Source: Pseudomonas marginalis
GTDB lineage: Bacteria; Pseudomonadota; Gammaproteobacteria; Pseudomonadales; Pseudomonadaceae
Length of the DNA stretch: 64,000 nucleotides
Assembly: GCF_024169655.1 (NCBI RefSeq)
Contig: NZ_JALJWV010000001.1
Span: 3,539,001-3,603,000, forward strand
Direction: 5' to 3'
Below the pieces are notes generated by a model. The model searched no databases, was not told the origin of the DNA, and was given only the letters and a program-made list of their open reading frames with translations. Shown one piece after another: positions 1 to 8,105 of the stretch (the stretch's first letter is position 1; the number at the start of each line of letters is the position of its first letter). Position numbers and translations under genes: made by a program.

Positions 1-3000
1 CAACAACGTACCGGCTTGCAAGCTCACGCTCGCGCCTTTGCGGGGGGTCAACAGGCCCTTGGTGGGGTTTTCCTGATACTGTGGCGCAGTCCAGATCTCC
101 AGTGCGGTGCGTGGTGCTGCACCGCTCGCCACGCTTTGTGCGTTGTCATTGAGGCGGTACACCGGTGCTGTCACGGCAAGCTGGGTGCCATCGGCGACCA
201 CCAGACCTTCATTGCCCGTGATCTCATAGGCGCCAAAGCCCTTATTGAAGAACCCGCTGTTGAGCTGCAACGTCCCGGTACCTGGGGCAACCGCCGAATC
301 GCTGATCAGCACCCGGCCGGCCTGCACACTCAGGCGCCCGCCGCCATTGACCCCATACCCGAGCAGCTCACCGTCGAGGGCCAGGCTGCCTCGGCTGTCG
401 GCGCTATTGGCGTTGGCCGCGAGCGTCAGGTCACCGCCCTTGCCGCCAGTGAGCTGGCCCTTGGCATCCAGGGCTGCGCCGGATGAGACGTCGACCTGGC
501 TACCTGCCGCCAGGGTCATATCACCGCTACTGCGCAACGCCACGCTGCCGCCGTTGAGATAGGGCAAACGGCTGCCATCGCCGGTGCCCAGCCGCTGATT
601 GCTCCACAGGCCGCTGGCATCCAGGGACACGCCGTTGTTCACCGTCAGGCTGCCACGCCCGCCGAGCGTCACATCGACTTTGCCGGCAGGGGTGATCTGC
701 GTTTGTACGTTACCCAGTTGCAGGCTGCCGGAATGCGCGGTCAGGTTGGCATTGACCTCGATTTTCGGAGCAAACAGGCTGATGTCGCCGGCGGCGGCCA
801 CTTCCAGCGCACCGTTGACCAGAATCGAACCGGTGCTGGCGATTTTGATCGCCCCCAGTTCCGTCGCGTTCAAGGCATCGGTGTCCAGATAGAGCGTGGA
901 CACCCGATCGGCCGGCAGTACGGTGGTCAAGTCCAGACCTGCGGCGATAGCCGCCCCCCGCTGCCCGAGCACGACGTTTTTTACGGTGCCGGCATCCGCT
1001 CCCAGGGCGTACTGCAACGTGGCGCTGTCCTTGACGTAATACGGCACGTAACTACCGACCACGAATTGGGCACCGCGGGCCACGGCTTTTTGCGATTGCA
1101 CATAACCGTCCAGGCCTTTTTGCGCGGCCTGGGTCTGGCGTTCGCCCTGATAGGTGTCACCCACAACCTGGCCCTCCAGAACCGCACTGGCGGTACTGAC
1201 GACCAGGCGTCCGGCATCGCGCCCCACGGTGTAGGCACCTTCTGAACGCTCACGCGGGGCGATCAAGGGGTTGTAGTAATACTCGGTCACGCCCCAGCGC
1301 TGGCTGTGGTCTTCATAGCCTTTGTAAATCCCGCTGTAGAGCAAGTCCCCCGGCGCGGTGGACAGTTCATACAAACGCCCGTCAGGCCCTTTGAGCCAGG
1401 TTTGCTGGACCTTGCCCGCCTGCACATCGAGGGTGCCGCCGGACAGGTTGATCTGCGACCCCTGTTGGGTCACCACGTCCTTACCGCTGAAGGTCACCGT
1501 ACCGCCCTGGGCCATCCACTCGCCAATGCCGTGATTACGGGTGCCCAAATAACCGCCCACTTCCAGCAGGCCGCCCGCGGTGTACCAGCGGTCGGTGGCG
1601 TAGCCATTGGTGCCGGCCGCGACAAAAATCAAGTCGCGGACATCCACCCACACATCGTTGTTATTCAGGGACTTGCCGTCGCGATTGACCGCCGCATCGC
1701 GCTGCTCGTTGCCCTGGATATTGACCTTGACGCTATTGGACGCCATCGACACCTTGACCCCGGTGGCGCCGGACACGTCGATCACCGCGCCGTCGCGCAC
1801 CAGGGTGCGCTGCGCAGCCTTGATACCGACCTGGCCGCCGGTGGCCAGGGTCACGGAACCGCTGCGAAAATCCACCGTGCCGTCGCTGGTGATTTCTACC
1901 AGGGACTGATCACGGCGGTAGGTATCGGCCGGCACAATGTTGCCGTCCTGATCAAGCGACGGCGTCATCAGCCCGGCGCGCTGGCTGTCGAGGGCGCTGC
2001 TGCTGTCGAGCATAATCGCGCTGAGGCTGCCCTCGCCCAGGGTCACGCTGGCGTTGTTGCCCGTGCCCTTTACATGCAGGGTACCCCGGGCTTCCACCGA
2101 CGAACTGGCGAGTAACACACCGTTTTGCAACACCTGCTGGCCGGCCAGGGTGATGTCACCGGTGGAGGCCTGAATCAGCCCGCTGTTGCTGACCTTGCCG
2201 TTGCCGGTGACGCTGACTTCATTGCCCCGCGTGGTGGACGCGACATTGCCATCGGTGCTGTAGCCCTTCTTGATCACAAAGCTGTCGCCCGCCGCCAGGG
2301 TGGTCTGGCCTCGCGCGGTGGAAATGGTCCCGGCGTTCTCCACCTCTTTGCCGAGCAACAGCACATAACCGCCGCCCGCAGTGGAGGTGGCGGGCACCTG
2401 GGTCTGGATCTGCGCGCCGCGCTCGACCGTCACTTTGCCGGCGGCCTGGGTAAAACCGGGCGCGCTGTTGCTTGAACTGTACAGCCCCTTGGCGGTGAAT
2501 TGCTCATCGCTGAAGCCCGTGGCGGCAGCCACCAGGTTGCGCACGTTGACCTGGCTGCTGCCGCTGAACACAACGCCGTTGCTGTTGAGGATCAGCACCG
2601 TGCCGTCAGCCTTGAGCGCCCCTTGGATCTGGCTCGGCGCCGTGCTGTTGTTGACCTTGTTGAGCGCGGCCCAATCGCTGTTCTGTTGGAACTGCACGGT
2701 GGTGTTGCGACCGATGTTGAAGGTGTCCCAATTGAGGATCGCCTTATCGGCCGTTTGCTTGATCGACACCAGCGTCTTGCCGTTGGCATCGGTTTGCACC
2801 GGCCCCTCGGCATTGACGAACAGCAGCTTGCCATCCGCGCCGATCACCACATTCAAGCCGTTGCCGCCCAGGCCGTTATGGATCGTCTCCGGCCCCGCGC
2901 TGGCGTTATTGCGGGCAGCGGCCTGCGCCGCCTGTTGCGCGGCAATTGCGGCGACGCTGGTGTTGAGGGTCTGAAAGGAGCGTTGCAACTGCTGACCAAG

Positions 3001-3255
3001 CGCCTGTTGCTGGGCCAACGGCGGCGGCGTTCCCGGCAACGTCGCGCCAGGGCGCGCGCCGCCATCGGCCTGCGTCACGCCCTTGGCGGCAAACCAACCC
3101 GAACTGAATGCCTGGGGTTGCGCCGCGTGGGCACCACCGGTAAACACCAGCAGTGCGATCACATGGGCCAGGGGTTTAAGGCGCAACACCGGTTGACCGG
3201 CAGTGGCAGGCACGTTGGCGGCGCGGTTGGCAGGCAGCTTCAGACGGGAACGCAT
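1..3255 (-). CDS. pdtA: PdtA-like two-partner secretion (TpsA) filamentous exoprotein, C-terminus beyond the window
   Basis: Large surface or secreted exoprotein, partial: the open frame runs from an ATG at 3255 through the left edge (1085 codons seen). A long signal peptide ends near residue 45 (VFTGGAHA). The region after about residue 125 resembles a haemagglutinin-type TPS domain: Gly/Asn/Thr/Ser-rich beta-helix sequence and a degenerate NPNG-type motif (LNSNGVVFSG, about residue 220). Such proteins cross the outer membrane through a TpsB partner, which must lie outside the window. Its place next to a DING protein and an Hxc-type secretion cluster matches my memory of P. aeruginosa, where PdtA is made under phosphate limitation. 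Family assignment is firm; the PdtA name rests on synteny. Confidence 0.8.
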   Translation of the reverse strand, partial: MRSRLKLPANRAANVPATAGQPVLRLKPLAHVIALLVFTGGAHAAQPQAFSSGWFAAKGVTQADGGARPGATLPGTPPPLAQQQALGQQLQRSFQTLNTSVAAIAAQQAAQAAARNNASAGPETIHNGLGGNGLNVVIGADGKLLFVNAEGPVQTDANGKTLVSIKQTADKAILNWDTFNIGRNTTVQFQQNSDWAALNKVNNSTAPSQIQGALKADGTVLILNSNGVVFSGSSQVNVRNLVAAATGFSDEQFTAKGLYSSSNSAPGFTQAAGKVTVERGAQIQTQVPATSTAGGGYVLLLGKEVENAGTISTARGQTTLAAGDSFVIKKGYSTDGNVASTTRGNEVSVTGNGKVSNSGLIQASTGDITLAGQQVLQNGVLLASSSVEARGTLHVKGTGNNASVTLGEGSLSAIMLDSSSALDSQRAGLMTPSLDQDGNIVPADTYRRDQSLVEITSDGTVDFRSGSVTLATGGQVGIKAAQRTLVRDGAVIDVSGATGVKVSMASNSVKVNIQGNEQRDAAVNRDGKSLNNNDVWVDVRDLIFVAAGTNGYATDRWYTAGGLLEVGGYLGTRNHGIGEWMAQGGTVTFSGKDVVTQQGSQINLSGGTLDVQAGKVQQTWLKGPDGRLYELSTAPGDLLYSGIYKGYEDHSQRWGVTEYYYNPLIAPRERSEGAYTVGRDAGRLVVSTASAVLEGQVVGDTYQGERQTQAAQKGLDGYVQSQKAVARGAQFVVGSYVPYYVKDSATLQYALGADAGTVKNVVLGQRGAAIAAGLDLTTVLPADRVSTLYLDTDALNATELGAIKIASTGSILVNGALEVAAAGDISLFAPKIEVNANLTAHSGSLQLGNVQTQITPAGKVDVTLGGRGSLTVNNGVSLDASGLWSNQRLGTGDGSRLPYLNGGSVALRSSGDMTLAAGSQVDVSSGAALDAKGQLTGGKGGDLTLAANANSADSRGSLALDGELLGYGVNGGGRLSVQAGRVLISDSAVAPGTGTLQLNSGFFNKGFGAYEITGNEGLVVADGTQLAVTAPVYRLNDNAQSVASGAAPRTALEIWTAPQYQENPTKGLLTPRKGASVSLQAGTLL

Positions 3256-3365
3256 CACTTACAGGTCCTTTTGACGGGGCAGGCGAACGACGGGCGCGCG
3301 AACACTGCGCGGGCACGTGTTGTGGTTATTGCTTAAGGCGGTTGCCGAGGGGGGCGACCGAACTG

Positions 3366-3383
3366 ATGTCACACAATGTTCAT
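3366..3383 (+). promoter_or_regulatory. Weak candidate PHO box upstream of pdtA
   Basis: Two half-sites 11 bp apart, ATGTCAC and TGTTCAT separated by ACAA, partly match the PhoB direct repeat CTGTCAT-N4-CTGTCAT (first half 5-6 of 7, second 4 of 7). The orientation is opposite to pdtA, which weakens the case. Noted because the homologous P. aeruginosa locus is phosphate-controlled. Confidence 0.2.
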
Positions 3384-3424
3384 ACAACGCGGTTCAACTG
3401 GCAGGTCGCGATGCGCAACGACAA

Positions 3425-3455
3425 AACCGGCAATGACGCGAAGTCATTGCCGGTT
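3425..3455 (-). terminator. Rho-independent terminator after the DING gene
   Basis: Perfect 13-bp inverted repeat (AACCGGCAATGAC and its complement) around a 5-nt loop, 29 nt past the stop at 3484. On the minus strand the stem ends in GGTTTTG. It would separate the DING transcript from pdtA. Confidence 0.75.
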
Positions 3456-3483
3456 GTGGGGCCAACCCTGTCGAGACGGGGTG

Positions 3484-4656
3484 TTACAGCGGACGACCGA
3501 TACCGTTGCAGGTGTTGGTGTCGCCGATGCGCAGCGAGCTGGTGGTGGCAACGAAGTTGTCGTAGACCGCTTTCTGCCAGGTGGTGGACAACGGAATGAA
3601 CGAGTGGCTGCTGATAGCAGCGTTGTTCACGCCGGTGTAGTGACGCTTCAGGAAAGTCTGGATGCGGGCGTTGTCATTGGTGTCTTTGTAGCACTGGCTG
3701 AAGACCAGGTTGGTGTAGCCGACGATGGGGTAGCCTGCGGTCGGGTTGGCAAACGTAGGGACCCAGTTCAACGGGTCGGCGGCGGCGGTGGAACCGACGG
3801 TCGGCGGCGCAATAGTATCGAGAGAAGCTTGAACGTTCACTTCAGTCGGCAGAAAGCCATTGACCGAGGCAACGGCGGCGGCGCTGTTGAACGCGGCGTA
3901 GTCAGGGCTGACGTAACCGATGGCACCGTTGTTATTGGTGATCGCGGTGGCGACACCTTGGCTACCGGTTACGGCGAGGTAGCTTGAACCGAGCGGAGCG
4001 CTGGTGGCTGGGTCAAAGCCGATAGCGGTGACGAAGCTGTTGCTGACATTCGGTACCGACGCGGGTTTTACCGCTTTGAGGTGGTTGGTAAAAATCTCGG
4101 TGGTCCCGCTGGTTTCATTACGGTAGACCACTTTGATCTGCAGGTCTGGACCGGCAACCCCGTTGAATTGCACGTCTTTCCAGTTAGTGATCTTGCCGGC
4201 GAAGATATCGGCCAACTGAGCACTGGTGAGCTGCAGCGAGGTTTTACCGTCGATGCGGTAAGGCACGGTCACCGAAGTGGCTTCAGCCGGGACTTGAACC
4301 AGCGGGCCATAAGCGGCGCGGCCTTTAACGGTATCAGCGTTGTAAGCAGCCAGTTCCGCGGCGCTCACCACCGAGTCGCTACCGGCATAGTCGACGGTGA
4401 TACCGGCGGCCAATTTCAACTTGGTCGAATCGTTACCGAAGAACGCCTTCTTGCCGTCGCCACTGCCCACACCGATGTAGGGGCTAAAACCTGGAATGCT
4501 GGCAGAGAGGATGCCGGTAGCCGTCGTCGATGTGGCAGTGCTGCCGTAGAGTTTTTCCGGCAAGGTAGCCCCGCCACCGACCACTGCGGCCATGGATTGG
4601 GCCGAAGCCAGTGCTGCAACTGCCAAAGAGGCCGCGATCATAGTGCGCTTAAACAT
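3484..4656 (-). CDS. LapA-type DING family phosphate-binding protein, likely Hxc substrate
   Basis: 390-aa exported PstS-like protein. The start at 4656 is set by a strong AAAGGAG site. A signal peptide (MFKRTMIAASLAVAALASAQSMAA) is followed by AVVGGGATLPEKLYGS, the DING-family N-terminus without the literal D-I-N-G. Phosphate-contact motifs of the PstS fold are visible: AGSDS (about residue 95) and RNETSGTTE (about 195). In P. aeruginosa, DING/LapA proteins are secreted by the Hxc type II system encoded beside them, and the same adjacency holds here, with gspF 475 bp upstream. Role: extracellular phosphate binding or a phosphatase-like activity. The enzymatic activity cannot be judged from sequence. 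Confidence 0.85.
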   Translation of the reverse strand: MFKRTMIAASLAVAALASAQSMAAVVGGGATLPEKLYGSTATSTTATGILSASIPGFSPYIGVGSGDGKKAFFGNDSTKLKLAAGITVDYAGSDSVVSAAELAAYNADTVKGRAAYGPLVQVPAEATSVTVPYRIDGKTSLQLTSAQLADIFAGKITNWKDVQFNGVAGPDLQIKVVYRNETSGTTEIFTNHLKAVKPASVPNVSNSFVTAIGFDPATSAPLGSSYLAVTGSQGVATAITNNNGAIGYVSPDYAAFNSAAAVASVNGFLPTEVNVQASLDTIAPPTVGSTAAADPLNWVPTFANPTAGYPIVGYTNLVFSQCYKDTNDNARIQTFLKRHYTGVNNAAISSHSFIPLSTTWQKAVYDNFVATTSSLRIGDTNTCNGIGRPL

Positions 4657-4788
4657 GAAGAATCTCCTTTCGTCGTGTTTGTACGTTTGAGGTAGATAGC
4701 TCTTGCATGACGCCATGGCTCCGGTCCCAAGCCGTGTTCCGGGGGTGGCTGGGGGTGAGGCCATGGCTAGAGAATTTCGCAGCTTCCG

Positions 4789-4795
4789 ATGACAG
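4789..4795 (-). promoter_or_regulatory. PHO half-box (CTGTCAT) upstream of the DING gene
   Basis: An exact CTGTCAT on the minus strand lies 133 nt before the DING start, in the correct orientation. The next position at 11-bp spacing (AGCTGCG) is poor, so only one good half-site is seen. Confidence 0.25.
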
Positions 4796-5025
4796 CAATG
4801 GGAAAAAACCTCGGGAGGAAGGGCTTGATTTTTAAAAAGATTCTCGGGTGTTTTGGTCACGGTTTTGAGCGGTTTTGAGGCAGGTGACAGCGCGGTTTCA
4901 GTGGGGGTTTCGTCAAGGCGGCACGGGCTGTGGCGAGGGGGTTGGATGTGACGGAATGAGGAACCCGAGGTCTGGGGCTGGCGGTATCGGCCCACCCCGA
5001 AATCAACTGAACAGATAGGGTCCAC

Positions 5026-5114
5026 TGTGGGAGGGGGCTTGCCCCCGATGAGGGAGTGTCAGCCACAGATGCATAAACTGACCCACCGCAATCGGGGGCA
5101 AGCCCCCTCCCACA
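5026..5114. repeat. REPIN copy 1 (inverted REP pair)
   Basis: Inverted 24-bp arms of the TGTGGGAGGGGGCTTGCC type flank a short variable spacer. Each arm is itself a hairpin (GGGGGCttGCCCCC). The same arms recur at 7913, 15916 and 37792. This matches the Pseudomonas REPIN class. Confidence 0.9.
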
Positions 5115-5131
5115 TTTTTGACCGCGTGTAG

Positions 5132-6343
5132 TCAGGTCACCAGTTGGTTGATCTCGATGATCGGCAACAGCACCGCCATCACGATCACCAGCACCACGGC
5201 GCCCATCACTACGATCATCAGTGGCTCGAGCAGCGCGGTCATGCCCATGGCGCGGCGTTCGATGTCGCGCGACAGGGTCTGCGCCGCGCGTTCGAGCATC
5301 GGCGGCAGTGAGCCGGTTTTTTCGCCGCTGGCGATCAGGTGGATCAGCACCGGCGGGAATACCTTCTCCACTGCCAGCGCCGGAGCGAGGTTGACGCCTT
5401 CGCGCACTTTGGCGGTGGCGTCGTTGACGCACTGGCTCAGGCGTTCGTTGGACAAGGTCTGGCGCGCCGCTTCGAGGGCGCGCAACAGCGGCACCCCCGC
5501 GCCGCCGAGGATCGCCAGGGTCGAGGCAAACCGTGCGGTGTTCAGGCCCAGCACAAAGCGCCCGATCAGCGGCAGGCGCAGCACCCGGCTATGCCAGTTC
5601 AGGCGCGCCACGGGGTTGCGCAGGTACAGGCGCCAGCCCCAGAAGCTGCCGACGATCCCGGCAAAACACAGCCACCCCCAGGCGCGGATGAAGTCGCTGG
5701 CGTTGAGCATCGCCAGGGTCAGCCCCGGCAGGTCCTGGCGCGCCTGGGAGAACGCGCTGACCACCTGGGGCACCACGTAGCTGAGCAGGAAAATCACAAT
5801 GCCGATGGACACCAGCCCCACCACGCCGGGGTAGATGAATGCGGTGAGGATCTTGCCGCGCAGGTTGTTGCGCTCTTCGATGTAGTCGGCCAGGCGCTCC
5901 ATCACCTGGGCCAGGTCGCCGGACTCCTCCCCCGCCGCGATCAGCGCACGGTAGATCGACGGAAAGTCACGAGGCCGCGCAGCCAGAGCATCGGCCAGGC
6001 GCATGCCGCCACGCACATCGGCGCGCACGGCGGCCAGGGTCTGGGCGATGTGCTTTTTCTCGGCCTGTTCCACCGTCGCGCTCAGCGCCGCTTCCAACGG
6101 CAGGCTGGCGCCGAGCAGGCTCGCCAGTTGCCGCGTGGCCCAGGCCAGGTCGTTGTCCGACAGCTTGGCGCTGAACAGGCTGCTGCCGCTCGCTGCCTGT
6201 TGACTGCCTTCGACCTGCACCAGAAGCGCGGTCAGGCCACGGCTGCGCAACGCGGCAAACGCCGCGCTCTGGCTGTCCGCCTCCAGGTGCCCGGCCTCGA
6301 CCTTGCCGCTGGCGTCGGCGGCTTCATAGCGATAGCGATTCAT
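5132..6343 (-). CDS. gspF: Type II secretion inner-membrane platform protein GspF (HxcS)
   Basis: 403 aa. Polytopic inner-membrane protein that couples the GspE ATPase to pseudopilus assembly. It shows the usual N-terminal stretch (MNRYRYEAADASGKVEAGHLEA), two T2SSF domains (about 70-190 and 270-395) and three membrane segments, near 170-190, 220-240 and at the C-terminus (LMIVVMGAVVLVIVMAVLLP). Length is typical. The start overlaps the gspE stop (TGATG), implying translational coupling. It is the last gene of the gspG-K-L-M-D-E-F series. Confidence 0.95.
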   Translation of the reverse strand: MNRYRYEAADASGKVEAGHLEADSQSAAFAALRSRGLTALLVQVEGSQQAASGSSLFSAKLSDNDLAWATRQLASLLGASLPLEAALSATVEQAEKKHIAQTLAAVRADVRGGMRLADALAARPRDFPSIYRALIAAGEESGDLAQVMERLADYIEERNNLRGKILTAFIYPGVVGLVSIGIVIFLLSYVVPQVVSAFSQARQDLPGLTLAMLNASDFIRAWGWLCFAGIVGSFWGWRLYLRNPVARLNWHSRVLRLPLIGRFVLGLNTARFASTLAILGGAGVPLLRALEAARQTLSNERLSQCVNDATAKVREGVNLAPALAVEKVFPPVLIHLIASGEKTGSLPPMLERAAQTLSRDIERRAMGMTALLEPLMIVVMGAVVLVIVMAVLLPIIEINQLVT

Positions 6344-7761
6344 CAGGCGTCCCGTGTCACACGCAGGATTTCTTCGGCGGCGGTGGTGCCGCTGCGCACC
6401 CAGCGCTCGCCGTCTTCACGCAGGCTGAACATACCGGCGCGGCGTGCAGCCAGGCGCAGTTCCTGCTCGCCAGCGCCCTGGTGGATCAGGCTGCGCACCT
6501 CGTCGTCGACGCAGAACAATTCATGGATACCGGTACGCCCGCTGTAGCCGATCTGGTTGCACTGCGCGCAGCCCACCGGGCGCCAGGTGCCCGGCACGGC
6601 CGGGTCTGCCTGCTTGCAGTGCGGGCACAGGCGCCGCACCAGGCGCTGGGCCAACACGCCCAACAGTGAAGACGCCAGCAGGAACGGTTCGACGCCCATA
6701 TCGATCAGGCGGTTGACCGCCGACACCGCGTCGTTGGTGTGCAGGGTGGCGAGCACCAGGTGGCCGGTGAGCGAGGCTTGCACGGCGATCTGGGCGGTCT
6801 CCAGGTCGCGGATTTCGCCGATCATGATGATGTCCGGGTCCTGGCGCAGGATCGCGCGCAGGGCCAGGCCGAACGTCATGTCGATCTTGGCGTTGACCTG
6901 GATCTGGCTGATACCCGGCAGGTCGTACTCCACCGGGTCTTCGACGGTGAGGATATTGCTGGTGCTCGCATCCAGCCGCGCCAGCGCGGCGTAGAGGCTG
7001 GTGGTCTTGCCGCTGCCGGTAGGCCCGGTGACCAGCACGATGCCGTGGGGCTGGCGGATCAACGTGTCGAGGCGCGCCAACAGGTGCGCTTCCATGCCCA
7101 GGGTTTCCAGTTGCAGGCGCCCGGCCTGTTTGTCCAGCAGCCGCATCACCACGCGCTCGCCATGCCCGGTGGGCACTGTCGACACGCGGATATCAATCGG
7201 CCGCCCGGCCACGCGCAGGGCGATGCGGCCGTCCTGGGGCAAGCGTTTTTCGGCGATGTCGAGCTGGGCCATGATCTTGATCCGCGACACCAGCGCGCCA
7301 TGCAGCGCCTTACGCGGCGAGACCACGTCGCGCAGGGTGCCGTCGACGCGGTAGCGCACCACCGAGTGGGTTTCGTAGGGTTCGATGTGGATGTCACTGG
7401 CCTCATCGCGGGCGGCCTGGGTCAGCAAGGCGTTGATCATGCGGATCACCGGCGCGCCGTCCTGGGTGTCGAGCAGGTCGGTGATCTCGGGCATGTCCTG
7501 CATCAGGCGGTCGAGGTCGACTTCGTTTTCGGCGGCGCCGACCACCGCGGCGGCGCTGCCGGTGTCGGCATAGGCACTGGCGAGCAGGCCGTCGAGTTCA
7601 TCGTCGCGCACCTGTTCAAGGTGGCTCTGGCCGAACTGCCGCTGGACTTCGCTGATCGACCAGCCGGGGGTCGACGGGCAGACGGTCAGCCGCATGCCGG
7701 CCTCGCCGGGGCGCAGGAGGATGCGCTGGGATTTGGCCCAGGCGTAGGGGAGCAGGCTCAT
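6343..7761 (-). CDS. gspE: Type II secretion ATPase GspE (HxcR)
   Basis: 472-aa cytoplasmic hexameric ATPase that powers the pseudopilus. Visible are an N-terminal GspE/PilB domain, Walker A GPTGSGKTTSLY (about 245-256), Asp box and Walker B (DPDIIMIGEIRD), a His-box region (LATLHTNDA) and a complete zinc tetracysteine motif (CPHC about 378, CAQC about 396). The start ATG at 7761 was chosen because the family N-terminus (MSLLPYAWAK) begins there; a longer upstream frame runs into repeat DNA. A MITE-like element separates it from gspD, so it may have lost cotranscription with the upstream genes. Confidence 0.95.
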   Translation of the reverse strand: MSLLPYAWAKSQRILLRPGEAGMRLTVCPSTPGWSISEVQRQFGQSHLEQVRDDELDGLLASAYADTGSAAAVVGAAENEVDLDRLMQDMPEITDLLDTQDGAPVIRMINALLTQAARDEASDIHIEPYETHSVVRYRVDGTLRDVVSPRKALHGALVSRIKIMAQLDIAEKRLPQDGRIALRVAGRPIDIRVSTVPTGHGERVVMRLLDKQAGRLQLETLGMEAHLLARLDTLIRQPHGIVLVTGPTGSGKTTSLYAALARLDASTSNILTVEDPVEYDLPGISQIQVNAKIDMTFGLALRAILRQDPDIIMIGEIRDLETAQIAVQASLTGHLVLATLHTNDAVSAVNRLIDMGVEPFLLASSLLGVLAQRLVRRLCPHCKQADPAVPGTWRPVGCAQCNQIGYSGRTGIHELFCVDDEVRSLIHQGAGEQELRLAARRAGMFSLREDGERWVRSGTTAAEEILRVTRDA

Positions 7762-7774
7762 GGGGTTGACCCTT

Positions 7775-8104
7775 TTGGATTGAGTACATATCCGTTGCTG
7801 CGGTAACGGCGGCTTTACGGGGCGCTTAAGATCAAGATCAAAAACAAAGCCGAGGCGGCCTGATTTCGCAAGCGAACGCGCTCCCCCTGTGGGAGCTGAC
7901 GCGCACTGTAAATGTGGGAGGGGGCTTGCCCCCGATAGCGGTGGATCTGTCATGCATGTATTGGCTGACACACTGCTATCGGGGGCAAGCCCCCTCCCAC
8001 ATTTTGAAGCGGTGAGTGCCCAGGAATTGGGGGCCTTCCAAAAGTGAGCCGCTGTAAGAGCTGAACCATAAGAGGCCGCTACCGCAACAACGGATATGTA
8101 CTCC
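7775..8104. mobile_element. MITE-like element A with inverted ends, carrying a REPIN
   Basis: The left end reads TTGGATTGAGTACATATCC then CCGTTGCTGCGGTAACGGC. The right end carries the same sequence inverted (GCCGCTACCGCAACAACGG, then ATATGTACTC). Inside are the shared tract ACGGGGCGCTTAAGATCAA and REPIN copy 2. No coding capacity. The ends match those of element B at 15476-16347. Non-autonomous mobility is inferred from terminal inverted repeats and multiple copies. Confidence 0.6.
7913..8001. repeat. REPIN copy 2, nested in element A
   Basis: Same 24-bp inverted arms as the copy at 5026, with a different spacer (ATAGCGGTGGATCTGTCATG onward). It occupies the centre of element A. Confidence 0.9.
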
Positions 8105-8105
8105 A

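Larger units (their letters stand above)
4657..5131. other. Intergenic region between the DING gene and gspF
   Basis: No convincing gene. It holds the DING leader, the PHO half-site and one REPIN (5026-5114). Open frames across it are extensions of flanking frames without their own ribosome site. Confidence 0.7.

Noticed and set aside
16..3336. Several long plus-strand frames over the first 3.3 kb
   Set aside because: They are antisense shadows of the PdtA-like gene, rich in His/Arg/Gly/Ala as expected for the complement of high-GC coding.
4857..5432. Minus frame across the REPIN and the end of gspF
   Set aside because: Overlaps gspF in another frame and translates repeat DNA.
6739..7806. 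355-aa plus-strand frame over gspE
   Set aside because: Antisense shadow of a well-conserved ATPase gene.
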